Shown one piece after another: positions 1-5,457 of a DNA stretch of 5,457 bases. The translations under genes and the position numbers were made by a program. Numbering within the stretch: position 1 is the first letter of the stretch; each line of letters starts with the position of its first letter. The stretch is taken from positions 1-5,457 of the forward strand of contig JABHUT010000044.1 of assembly GCA_018658685.1 (NCBI GenBank). Direction: 5' to 3'. The stretch is from Alphaproteobacteria bacterium (GTDB taxonomy: Bacteria; Pseudomonadota; Alphaproteobacteria; MED-G09). The notes below the pieces were generated by a model. It was not told the DNA's origin. It saw only the letters and a program-made list of their open reading frames with translations, and searched no databases.

Positions 1-1
1 T

Positions 2-265
2 GATGTTATTAATGTTTTGTTGAAGACACAAAAAAAATGGATACAAAGGGGCTATCAAGGACTACTTTCTATTGCTAAGAATTTTGGATTATCAGTTTCA
101 GAGGTTGAGGTGTGTTTAAGTGATGAAAAATTAATAAAATTAATTGAGAGTAATATGAGTATTGCCACCAATAGCTTTGGAATTAATGGCACCCCCTCGG
201 TTTTTGTAAATGGAAAAAAAATATCTTCTTTAGACTACCAAGAAATGTTAGACGAAATTAAATAA
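2..265 (+). CDS. DsbA-family thiol:disulfide oxidoreductase, C-terminal part (5' partial)
   Basis: This is the last 87 residues of a protein whose reading frame is open to the left edge, so the true start lies outside the window. The diagnostic part is the segment at about 164-212, which reads NSFGINGTPSVFVNG. This is the cis-proline loop and following strand of the DsbA / thioredoxin_4 fold, in which Thr-Pro packs against the active-site disulfide. The preceding helical stretch, with alternating Leu/Ile and Lys/Glu, fits the helical insertion and last helices of that fold. The CXXC redox motif and the export signal would lie upstream and cannot be seen. Family members act in the periplasm, oxidising or isomerising cysteines of exported proteins. 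The stop codon is 10 nt before smc, which suggests co-transcription. A TTG at 17 is in frame but would give a protein lacking the active site, so it is not taken as the start. The fold assignment is fairly secure; the exact subfamily is not. Confidence 0.8.
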   Translation, partial: DVINVLLKTQKKWIQRGYQGLLSIAKNFGLSVSEVEVCLSDEKLIKLIESNMSIATNSFGINGTPSVFVNGKKISSLDYQEMLDEIK

Positions 266-270
266 AGAGG
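264..270 (+). promoter_or_regulatory. Shine-Dalgarno site for smc
   Basis: AAAGAGG lies 5 nt before the GTG start codon of smc and overlaps the TAA stop codon of the upstream dsbA-like gene (263-265). It supports GTG at 276 as the start, since no ATG occurs at the right place. Ribosomes terminating on the upstream gene would sit on this site, so translational coupling is plausible (inference). Confidence 0.65.
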
Positions 271-275
271 AAAAA

Positions 276-3200
276 GTGGATTTTAAAAAGCTACGCATTT
301 CTAATTTTAAATCATTTGTTGATCCTGTAGAAGTCAGCATAGGGAAGGGATTGACTGGTGTTGTAGGCCCTAATGGATGCGGTAAATCAAATCTTGTAGA
401 AGCCCTTAGATGGGCAATGGGTGAAACATCATATAAATCAATGCGCACATCCACTATGGATGATGTTATTTTTTCTGGAACAGAAAATAGACCTGCAAGA
501 AATTTTGCTGAGGTTTCGTTAGTTCTTGATAACAAGGAAAGAAATGCTCCAAAAGATTATAATAGTGAAGAAACTGTCGAGGTTACTAGGAGGATTGAAA
601 GGGAATCAGGTTCAGCTTATAGAATAAATGGGAAAGACATAAGGGCTAGGGATGTTCAGATGCTTTTTGCAGATGTATCAACAGGAGCTAGGTCACCCTC
701 TCTTGTAAGGCAAGGTCAAATTGATGAATTAATTAGTCAAAAACCTGAGCAAAGAAGAAGGATTCTGGAAGAGGCTGCCGGAATATCAGGGTTTCATGTA
801 AGACGTCATGAGGCTGAATTAAGGTTAAATGCTGCTCAAACTAATCTTGAACGTTTAGACGATGTTTTAAAAGAACTGTCATCACAAATGCGATCTCTCA
901 AGAAGCAGGCTCGAGAAGCTAATAGGTATAAGTCTCTTTCTGAGGAAATTAGAAATGCTCAGTCGATTGTTTTGGCTGTAAAATATCAAGTTGTTAATGA
1001 GCAATTAATTGAATCAAAAAAGCAATTTACTGAAGCAGTTAAAAATCATCAAGAATCAATAAGAGGGGTTGCTTCTTTAAATTCAGAAGAAATTAAATTG
1101 CAGTCTGATTTGGGGCCTTTAAGAGAGAGTGCTGCAAAAGACTCAGCAAAACTTCAGCGTTTAGTTATTGAAATGGAGGGTTTAGATAAAGAGTCTTTAA
1201 GACAAAAAGAAAGGTCTTTAGAATTAAGTGAATTTATTCAATCAACAAAATCTCAATTAGTTAGAGAAAATGAGATACTAACTGATCTAAGAGATTTACT
1301 CTCAAAGCAGGGTGACAACGAAATCAATATTCAAAAAAAACATGACATAGAGAAATTAATAAAAGAATACAACGAGGATTTAATAAAAAATAATATTTTA
1401 TTAGAAGAATTTTCTAGCATTTACTCTAAGCAAGAAAATATAAAGAAGATCATAAGTTCAGATAACGATCTAAAGGAATCTATTTTATCCCAAATAAAAA
1501 GAGAAAATAATTTACTCGATGATTTAAATATCTCTTCAGATGATAATAAAATTGAAGGAGAAACTTTAAATGGAAAAGAACAATCAATTAGAAGTGAAAT
1601 AGAAAGTAAAATAAATGAATTAAAAAAGAATGAAGATTTCGCTAATAATATGGTCGCAATTTACTCTCAAAAAGACGCACTTAAAAGGATTATAGGGGAA
1701 AGTTTTAATAATGATGACTCATTGATTGATAAACTCAATGTTACTCCTGGTTATGAAAATGCATTAGACGCATTATTAGGCGATGAATTGTATTATTCGA
1801 TAAATGATAAAAACCCTATTCATTGGAAGTTTCTTGATGGATTTGACGAAATTCATGAACTCCCTGATGGCTGTGAACCGTTGTCAAATTATGTTGGTGG
1901 TTCTAAGGCTATAAAAAGACGAATAGATCAAACAGGTATTATAAATAAAGAGGATGGAGTAAAATTAATCTCTAAACTTAAGTATGGTCAAAGACTTGTT
2001 TCAAAGGAAGGTGACCTATGGAGATGGGACGGATTAGTAGTTGCATCAAGCTCTGCAAGCTCTGCTTCTGAAAGACTTCAAAACAGAAATCAACTTGAGG
2101 ATATCATAAAATCTATCGATGAATTTGAAAGAAAATATACTGGAATTGATAAAGTTAAAGAAAAAAGTGCTCTGATACAAAATGATATTACAAATCTCAA
2201 AATTGAATTAGATAGAATTAGTAATGAAATTAAAAATAAGGATGATCTAGATAAAAAAATATTACTATCGAAACAAGAACTATCAAATCTTAATTCAAAA
2301 TTAGCTGATTTTAATAAATATAGTTCGGATAACTTAAATCAGCTGGAGAGAGTTAATGCTTCAATAGTTGAATTTGAAAAAAAGTATAAAAATATTATTG
2401 ATTTAAAAGAAAAAAATGATGAAATTCGAGATAATATTACCAAATTAAAAATTGAGCTAGATAGAATTAATACCGAGATAAGCAGTAAGGATGATTTAGA
2501 TAAAAAAATACCGCAAACTGAAAATCAAATTTTAGAATTAAATAATCGTTTAAAGAACTTGGAAGATGAAAAATTAAAGCATTTAAACCTTCCTAATGAA
2601 ATTGAAGAAAAAAGAAATTCATTACAGACATTGATTGAAAAATCTAAAATCTTAAAATCGAACTCCGAAGATCAATTTATTAATCTTGAAAATAAACTTG
2701 CTGATATTAGAGATAGAATTAGGTCTGCTTCTGAAAAAGAAGCTCAGGCTAGAGAGCTAGAAGGTAGATTAGAAATTCTTTCACAAAATAACAATGATCG
2801 ATTGGATGAAGTTAAATCTCAAATCAATAAGGATCTCAATATTAATGTTGACGAACTAATTAAGTTAACCAATTTTTCTGATGAAAACCCTATGCCTAGC
2901 GAAACTTCTGCCGAGGAGAGTTATGAACGTTTTAAAAATGAAAGGGAGCTTTTAGGAGGGGTAAACTTAAGAGCAGATTTTGAGTTGGAGGAAATACAAG
3001 ACAGATTTGAAGAGACAAAGTCAGAAAGAGAAGATTTAGATAAAGCCATTTCAGAACTCAAGAAAGGAATTGCAGGACTTAATCAGGAGAGTAGAGAGAG
3101 GATGAGATTAGCTTTTGATGAGGTAAATAATAAATTTCAGGAAGTTTTCAAAAAACTTTTTGGAGGTGGAAATGCAGAATTAAATTTTGTTGACTCTGAT

Positions 3201-3578
3201 GATCCGTTAGAGGCTGGGCTGGAAATGCTTGCTCAACCTCCAGGTAAGAAATTAAAATCAATGGATTCACTTTCAGGCGGCGAGAAAGCGCTTACTGCGA
3301 CATCATTAATATTTGCTGTGTTTTTAACTAACCCTTCACCTATTTGCGTTCTTGATGAAGTTGATGCGCCTTTAGACGATGCAAATGTTGAAAGATTTTG
3401 TGACCTAATAGATGAAATGTCAAAGAGTGTTAATACTAGATTCCTTATAATTACTCACCATGCCTTAACAATGTCTAGAATGGATAGATTGTTTGGAGTT
3501 ACAATGCAGGAGAAAGGGGTAAGTCAACTGGTTTCCGTAGATTTGAGTACGGCCGAGAAATTCCGTAAGCTAGCTTAA
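276..3578 (+). CDS. smc: Chromosome segregation/condensin ATPase SMC
   Basis: This is a complete 1100-residue SMC, slightly shorter than the roughly 1150-1190 usual in bacteria. SMC homodimers, with ScpA and ScpB, bind and extrude DNA loops to organise and segregate the chromosome in the cytoplasm. The N-terminal head (about 1-170) has Walker A GPNGCGKS at 31-38, Q-loop Gln146 within VRQGQID, and the EEAAGI motif at 165-170. A coiled-coil arm runs to about 455. The hinge (about 455-600) contains PGYE at 491-494 and GQRLVSKEGDLWRWDG at 571-586, both typical of alphaproteobacterial SMC as I recall it. The return arm (about 600-945) is rich in Lys, Asn, Glu and Asp. The C-terminal head has the ABC signature LSGGEK at 999-1004, Walker B ending in D1027-E1028, the D-loop APLDD at 1031-1035, and the switch histidine in THH at 1060-1062. 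All catalytic elements are present. The GTG start gives the expected family N terminus (MDFKKLRISNFKSFVDP). The return arm carries an internal 83-residue duplication, listed separately. Confidence 0.97.
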   Translation: MDFKKLRISNFKSFVDPVEVSIGKGLTGVVGPNGCGKSNLVEALRWAMGETSYKSMRTSTMDDVIFSGTENRPARNFAEVSLVLDNKERNAPKDYNSEETVEVTRRIERESGSAYRINGKDIRARDVQMLFADVSTGARSPSLVRQGQIDELISQKPEQRRRILEEAAGISGFHVRRHEAELRLNAAQTNLERLDDVLKELSSQMRSLKKQAREANRYKSLSEEIRNAQSIVLAVKYQVVNEQLIESKKQFTEAVKNHQESIRGVASLNSEEIKLQSDLGPLRESAAKDSAKLQRLVIEMEGLDKESLRQKERSLELSEFIQSTKSQLVRENEILTDLRDLLSKQGDNEINIQKKHDIEKLIKEYNEDLIKNNILLEEFSSIYSKQENIKKIISSDNDLKESILSQIKRENNLLDDLNISSDDNKIEGETLNGKEQSIRSEIESKINELKKNEDFANNMVAIYSQKDALKRIIGESFNNDDSLIDKLNVTPGYENALDALLGDELYYSINDKNPIHWKFLDGFDEIHELPDGCEPLSNYVGGSKAIKRRIDQTGIINKEDGVKLISKLKYGQRLVSKEGDLWRWDGLVVASSSASSASERLQNRNQLEDIIKSIDEFERKYTGIDKVKEKSALIQNDITNLKIELDRISNEIKNKDDLDKKILLSKQELSNLNSKLADFNKYSSDNLNQLERVNASIVEFEKKYKNIIDLKEKNDEIRDNITKLKIELDRINTEISSKDDLDKKIPQTENQILELNNRLKNLEDEKLKHLNLPNEIEEKRNSLQTLIEKSKILKSNSEDQFINLENKLADIRDRIRSASEKEAQARELEGRLEILSQNNNDRLDEVKSQINKDLNINVDELIKLTNFSDENPMPSETSAEESYERFKNERELLGGVNLRADFELEEIQDRFEETKSEREDLDKAISELKKGIAGLNQESRERMRLAFDEVNNKFQEVFKKLFGGGNAELNFVDSDDPLEAGLEMLAQPPGKKLKSMDSLSGGEKALTATSLIFAVFLTNPSPICVLDEVDAPLDDANVERFCDLIDEMSKSVNTRFLIITHHALTMSRMDRLFGVTMQEKGVSQLVSVDLSTAEKFRKLA
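2112..2609 (+). repeat. Tandem 83-residue (249-bp) duplication inside smc
   Basis: Two adjacent in-frame units lie in the C-terminal coiled-coil arm of SMC: unit 1 at 2112-2360 (residues 613-695) and unit 2 at 2361-2609 (residues 696-778). They align at a constant offset of 249 bp. By hand count, 32 of the first 50 residues are identical. The strongest block is LKIELDRI followed by KDDLDKKI in both units. Over 2199-2261 versus 2448-2510, 52 of 63 bases match. Similarity fades after residue 662/745, where unit 2 has Pro746. Ordinary coiled-coil periodicity does not produce shared non-heptad residues, a constant offset and DNA-level identity, so a true segmental duplication is the best reading. 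The outer boundaries are approximate. Confidence 0.8.
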
Positions 3579-3622
3579 GAATAGGTATTATCTGTAATAT
3601 TAAGAAGTTATTTTAAACTCCC

Positions 3623-3626
3623 AGGG
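3623..3626 (+). promoter_or_regulatory. Probable ribosome binding site for atpI
   Basis: AGGG lies 7 nt before a TTG codon at 3634. The frame is closed by TAA at 3601-3603. The first in-frame ATG is deep in the first membrane helix of AtpI, so this weak purine run together with TTG is the best-supported initiation site. Confidence 0.45.
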
Positions 3627-3633
3627 TATAGAA

Positions 3634-3945
3634 TTGGAAAATAAAAAAAATAATTCATCTAAAAATCCATCAGATGTTATTGATAGAGTTGATGAAATAA
3701 AATCAAAAGAAAGTCTTATTAGAACTTCAGAAAATATAGAAAAACGAGGGAATTCCTTAGGTTTAGCCTTTAGATTAAGCACAGAACTTGTTTCAGGTAT
3801 TGTGGTCGGCGGGGTTATGGGCTGGTCTATTGATAAGTGGTTAGGAACCCAACCTTGGTTTCTTCTAATATTTTTTATTTTAGGTATTGCAGCAGGAATT
3901 ATAAATGTTATTAAGACTGCTAAGAATATGAATAATGAGTCTTAA
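3634..3945 (+). CDS. atpI: F0F1 ATP synthase assembly protein AtpI
   Basis: This is a 103-residue membrane protein of the AtpI / ATP synthase gene 1 family. It is an accessory factor reported in other bacteria to help c-ring assembly and possibly Mg2+ supply, and it is not part of the finished enzyme. A charged, Lys/Asn/Ser-rich N terminus of about 40 residues precedes two hydrophobic helices at about 44-65 and 74-95. Family features visible are Glu51 and the glycine-rich run GIVVGGVMGW in helix 1, Asp67-Lys-Trp-Leu-Gly-Thr in the short connecting loop, and the pattern PWFLLIF...G.AAG..NV in helix 2. It stands first in the F0 cluster, 16 nt before atpB, which is the usual place for atpI. The start is TTG with a modest Shine-Dalgarno. 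A rare ATT start at 3610 cannot be excluded but lacks a well-spaced ribosome site. Identity is secure; the exact N terminus is less so. Confidence 0.9.
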   Translation: MENKKNNSSKNPSDVIDRVDEIKSKESLIRTSENIEKRGNSLGLAFRLSTELVSGIVVGGVMGWSIDKWLGTQPWFLLIFFILGIAAGIINVIKTAKNMNNES

Positions 3946-3949
3946 TCGT

Positions 3950-3954
3950 AAGGG
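3950..3954 (+). promoter_or_regulatory. Shine-Dalgarno site for atpB
   Basis: AAGGG lies 7 nt before the ATG of atpB, in the 16-nt gap after the atpI stop codon. It is a normal-strength site and supports the ATG at 3962 as the start. Confidence 0.55.
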
Positions 3955-3961
3955 TTTATAA

Positions 3962-4735
3962 ATGGCTTCAGCAGAAAACCTAGATGGTAATCATAGCGCA
4001 GGATCTTTTCCGGCTGATCCCATGCATCAATTTGAAATTGCTAGGTATGTTGATATTAATATTGGCGGTTTTGATTTATCATTTACTAATTCATCTCTGT
4101 TTATGGTAATTGCTGTAATCTTGATAAGTTTTTTCTCTATTTTTTTTGTTAGAAAGCAAGCATTGGTTCCTTCTAGAATGCAATCTCTTGTTGAGCTCTC
4201 CTATGAATTTGTTTCAAATATGGTTCGACAGAATGTTGGTCAAGAAGGAAAGAAGTATTTTCCATTTATTTTTACAATATTTATGTTTGTTCTTTTTTTA
4301 AATATGCTCGGTATGATGCCTTATAGCTTTACTGTAACAAGTCATATAGCTGTTACATTTGCTCTAGCATTTTTAATATTTTTATTGGTTACAATTGTTG
4401 GCTTTGTAAAGCATGGGCTTGGATTTTTTGGTTACTTTGCTCCCAAAGGAGTTCCTATCTTTATGTTACCGCTTTTAGTAATAATTGAAGTGATTTCTTA
4501 TTTTACAAGACCTATTAGCCTTTCCGTTAGGTTATTTGCAAATATGATGGCGGGTCACACTATGCTTAAAGTATTCTCAGGGTTTGTTATTTCAATGGGA
4601 ATTGTTGGTGGCTGGCTTCCTCTTGGTGTAATGGTTGCATTTACCGGTCTTGAAATATTAATTGCTTTTTTACAAGCGTATGTTTTTACAATTTTAACAT
4701 GTATTTATTTAAATGATTCATTGCATATGCATTAG
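3962..4735 (+). CDS. atpB: F0F1 ATP synthase subunit a
   Basis: This is a complete 257-residue subunit a, the stator half of the F0 proton channel, in the inner membrane against the c-ring. After a hydrophilic N terminus there are hydrophobic segments at about 45-63, 101-121, 127-149 and 164-184, followed by the long helices 5 and 6 that flank the ring. The essential arginine is Arg190 in SVRLFANMMAGH (E. coli aArg210). Asn194 and Gln238 match conserved aAsn214 and aGln252. His199 aligns with E. coli aGlu219 and Glu231 with aHis245. This is the reciprocal arrangement also found in mitochondrial subunit a, and it is consistent with an alphaproteobacterium. The C terminus (LQAYVFTILTCIYLNDSLHMH) has the familiar ending of the family. 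The length is normal and no key residue is missing. It lies between atpI (16 nt upstream) and atpE (45 nt downstream), presumably on one transcript. Confidence 0.98.
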   Translation: MASAENLDGNHSAGSFPADPMHQFEIARYVDINIGGFDLSFTNSSLFMVIAVILISFFSIFFVRKQALVPSRMQSLVELSYEFVSNMVRQNVGQEGKKYFPFIFTIFMFVLFLNMLGMMPYSFTVTSHIAVTFALAFLIFLLVTIVGFVKHGLGFFGYFAPKGVPIFMLPLLVIIEVISYFTRPISLSVRLFANMMAGHTMLKVFSGFVISMGIVGGWLPLGVMVAFTGLEILIAFLQAYVFTILTCIYLNDSLHMH

Positions 4736-4748
4736 GTTTTATTATAAA
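4721..4748 (+). promoter_or_regulatory. Weak candidate sigma-70-type promoter ahead of atpE
   Basis: A TATAAA at 4743-4748 matches the -10 consensus at 5 of 6 positions. It lies 16 nt after TTGCAT at 4721-4726, which matches the -35 consensus at only 3 of 6 positions. If real, it would start a transcript around 4755 carrying atpE and b' without atpI and atpB. Such matches arise easily by chance in AT-rich DNA, and the -35 part overlaps the end of the atpB coding sequence, so this is a low-confidence call. Confidence 0.18.
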
Positions 4749-4768
4749 CATTATTAACTAATTTATTT

Positions 4769-4776
4769 AAGGAGAG
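4769..4776 (+). promoter_or_regulatory. Strong Shine-Dalgarno site for atpE
   Basis: AAGGAGAG lies 4 nt before the atpE ATG and contains the core GGAG. It is clearly the best ribosome site in the window and is preceded by a leader almost entirely of A and U (4738-4768) with no evident stable structure. This suits the need for many c subunits per enzyme, compared with one a and one b'. The functional link is inferred from the known E. coli atpE case. Confidence 0.75.
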
Positions 4777-4780
4777 TAAA

Positions 4781-5008
4781 ATGGAAGCAGAAGCAGCAAA
4801 ATATATAGGCGCTGGGATAGCGTGTTTAGCTTTAGCAGGAGCTGGTATTGGTATTGGTCTAATATTCAGTAGTTATCTTCAGGGAGCTTTAAGAAATCCA
4901 AGTGCAGCACAAGCTCAATTTCCTAATTTGTTACTGGGCTTTGCTTTGGCAGAAGCTACTGGACTTTTTGGCCTTCTAGTTGCCTTAATACTTTTATTTG
5001 TTGTTTAG
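4781..5008 (+). CDS. atpE: F0F1 ATP synthase subunit c
   Basis: This is a complete 75-residue c subunit, the hairpin protein that forms the rotor ring of F0 and carries protons across the inner membrane. Helix 1 (about 7-34) has the glycine/alanine packing motif AGAGIGIG at 19-26. The polar loop at 38-40 is Arg-Asn-Pro and contacts F1. Helix 2 (about 48-74) carries the proton-binding carboxylate Glu58 in GFALAEATGLF. The residues expected for Na+ coordination are largely absent: by alignment to Ilyobacter-type c subunits, position 25 is Ile rather than Gln and position 59 is Ala rather than Ser. A proton-driven enzyme is therefore inferred. Length and motifs are normal for the family. The gene follows atpB by 45 nt and precedes b' by 15 nt, and its strong ribosome site fits high synthesis relative to its neighbours. 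Confidence 0.98.
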   Translation: MEAEAAKYIGAGIACLALAGAGIGIGLIFSSYLQGALRNPSAAQAQFPNLLLGFALAEATGLFGLLVALILLFVV

Positions 5009-5023
5009 CAAGAAGTATAGTTA

Positions 5024-5457
5024 ATGCCTCAATTAGATTTTACAACATTCATCCCTCAGCTTTTTTGGCTCTTTATTAGCCTTTCTGTCCTTTATCTAAT
5101 GTTATCAAGAATAGCATTGCCAAGAATTTCAGATGTTATTGAAGAGAGAAAAGATACTATTACAGACGATTTGGATGAGGCTAAAGCACTTTCAATAGAG
5201 GCTGAGAGTGTTGTTGAGGATTTGAGAATAAAATTAGAAGAAGCAAAAGCTCAATCTCAAAAGAATTTAATGACCGAAAGACAAAAGAATCTTGAAGAAA
5301 TATCCTTAAAAAGAAGTGAATTTGAGGAAAAGGTTTCTAGAGATATTGAGTCATCTGAAGCTGATATAAGTAAAAGTAAAGAATCAGCATTAATGGACAT
5401 TTCTTTAGTTGCCGAAGATCTTGCAGAAGAAATGCTAAATAATCTTTTTGTAAAAAA
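5024..5457 (+). CDS. atpF': F0F1 ATP synthase subunit b' (3' partial)
   Basis: The frame is open from ATG at 5024 to the right edge, giving 144 full codons without a stop; family members are about 160-200 residues. The N terminus MPQLDFTTFIPQLFWLFISL leads into a single membrane helix at about 12-28. The LPRI motif at 32-35 and ERKDTITDDLDEA from 41 follow, and then a long charged helix rich in Glu, Lys and Ser. This is the layout of the peripheral-stalk b/b' family. One b' pairs with one b to hold F1 static against the rotating c-ring. The start MPQLDF, the LPRI motif and the position directly after atpE favour b' (also named atpG, atpX or atpF2) over b, which usually comes next. The ribosome site is weak (AAGAAG at 5010-5015, 8 nt before the ATG), in contrast to atpE. 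Identity as b-family is secure; b' rather than b is likely. Confidence 0.92.
   Translation, partial: MPQLDFTTFIPQLFWLFISLSVLYLMLSRIALPRISDVIEERKDTITDDLDEAKALSIEAESVVEDLRIKLEEAKAQSQKNLMTERQKNLEEISLKRSEFEEKVSRDIESSEADISKSKESALMDISLVAEDLAEEMLNNLFVK

Noticed and set aside
248..535. Antisense open frame over the start of smc
   Set aside because: It lies opposite the strongly conserved Walker A region of smc, and its protein resembles nothing I recognise. It is a shadow of the real gene.
3543..3571. TTGAGT at 3543 with TAAGCT at 3566 as an atpI promoter
   Set aside because: The -35 is partial and the -10 matches only 3 of 6 positions. The pair also lies in conserved smc C-terminal coding sequence.
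3586..3599. Small inverted repeat TATTA-TCTG-TAATA between smc and atpI as a terminator
   Set aside because: The stem is 5 A/T pairs with no G/C and is not followed by a U-run, so it is too weak for intrinsic termination and is expected by chance in this base composition.
3600..3782. Antisense open frame over the 5' part of atpI
   Set aside because: It is complementary to the lysine/serine-rich N terminus of atpI, which leaves the reverse strand free of stops. No ribosome site or recognisable protein supports it.
4722..4731. Perfect 10-bp palindrome TGCATATGCA as an operator
   Set aside because: It encodes the Leu-His-Met-His end of subunit a and occurs once. His and Met codons alone can generate it, and no second half-site or matching copy is seen upstream of other genes.
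4892..4900. Arg-Asn-Pro instead of Arg-Gln-Pro in the polar loop of subunit c
   Set aside because: As I recall, RNP is common in alphaproteobacterial c subunits, so it is not unusual.
1..5457. Search for a new defence, mobile or regulatory system
   Set aside because: Every gene is a recognised housekeeping family in close tandem order. There are no spacer-like repeats, transposase, integrase, tRNA-like or rRNA-like segments, and no sizeable unexplained gap.

Overview
The window is AT-rich (roughly one third G+C by eye) and densely coding. Every supported gene is on the + strand and gaps never exceed 55 nt, so no stretch of 300 bases lacks a gene. The gene content points to an alphaproteobacterium with a streamlined, low-GC genome, for example a marine lineage of the SAR11/HIMB59 type; this placement is inference. 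Three observations support it: an F0 cluster in the order atpI-atpB-atpE-b', with a separate b' gene; an SMC protein of the alphaproteobacterial type, with conserved hinge and C-terminal head signatures; and a DsbA-family gene directly upstream of smc.

Layout: (1) 2-265, the 3' end of a DsbA-like periplasmic thiol oxidoreductase, cut by the left edge. (2) 276-3578, a complete smc gene with a GTG start; its Shine-Dalgarno overlaps the end of the dsbA-like gene. (3) 3634-3945, atpI with a TTG start. (4) 3962-4735, atpB (F0 subunit a). (5) 4781-5008, atpE (F0 subunit c) behind the strongest Shine-Dalgarno in the window. (6) 5024-5457, the b' subunit of the F0 peripheral stalk, cut by the right edge.

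The F0 genes encode the assembly factor (AtpI), the proton channel (a), the rotor ring (c) and one stator filament (b'), which together form the membrane half of ATP synthase. SMC is the chromosome-organising condensin ATPase and has no biochemical link to F0. Its placement only 55 nt upstream of atpI, with no convincing terminator, suggests possible co-transcription rather than shared function.

I see no mobile element, CRISPR array, RNA gene, toxin-antitoxin or defence module, and no evidence of a previously undescribed system. The most unusual observation is an internal tandem duplication of 83 residues in the C-terminal coiled-coil arm of SMC. It is still recognisable at the DNA level, and the two arms appear unequal in length. 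Lesser points are an AU-rich leader with a strong ribosome site ahead of atpE, and a mitochondrial-type His/Glu arrangement in subunit a.
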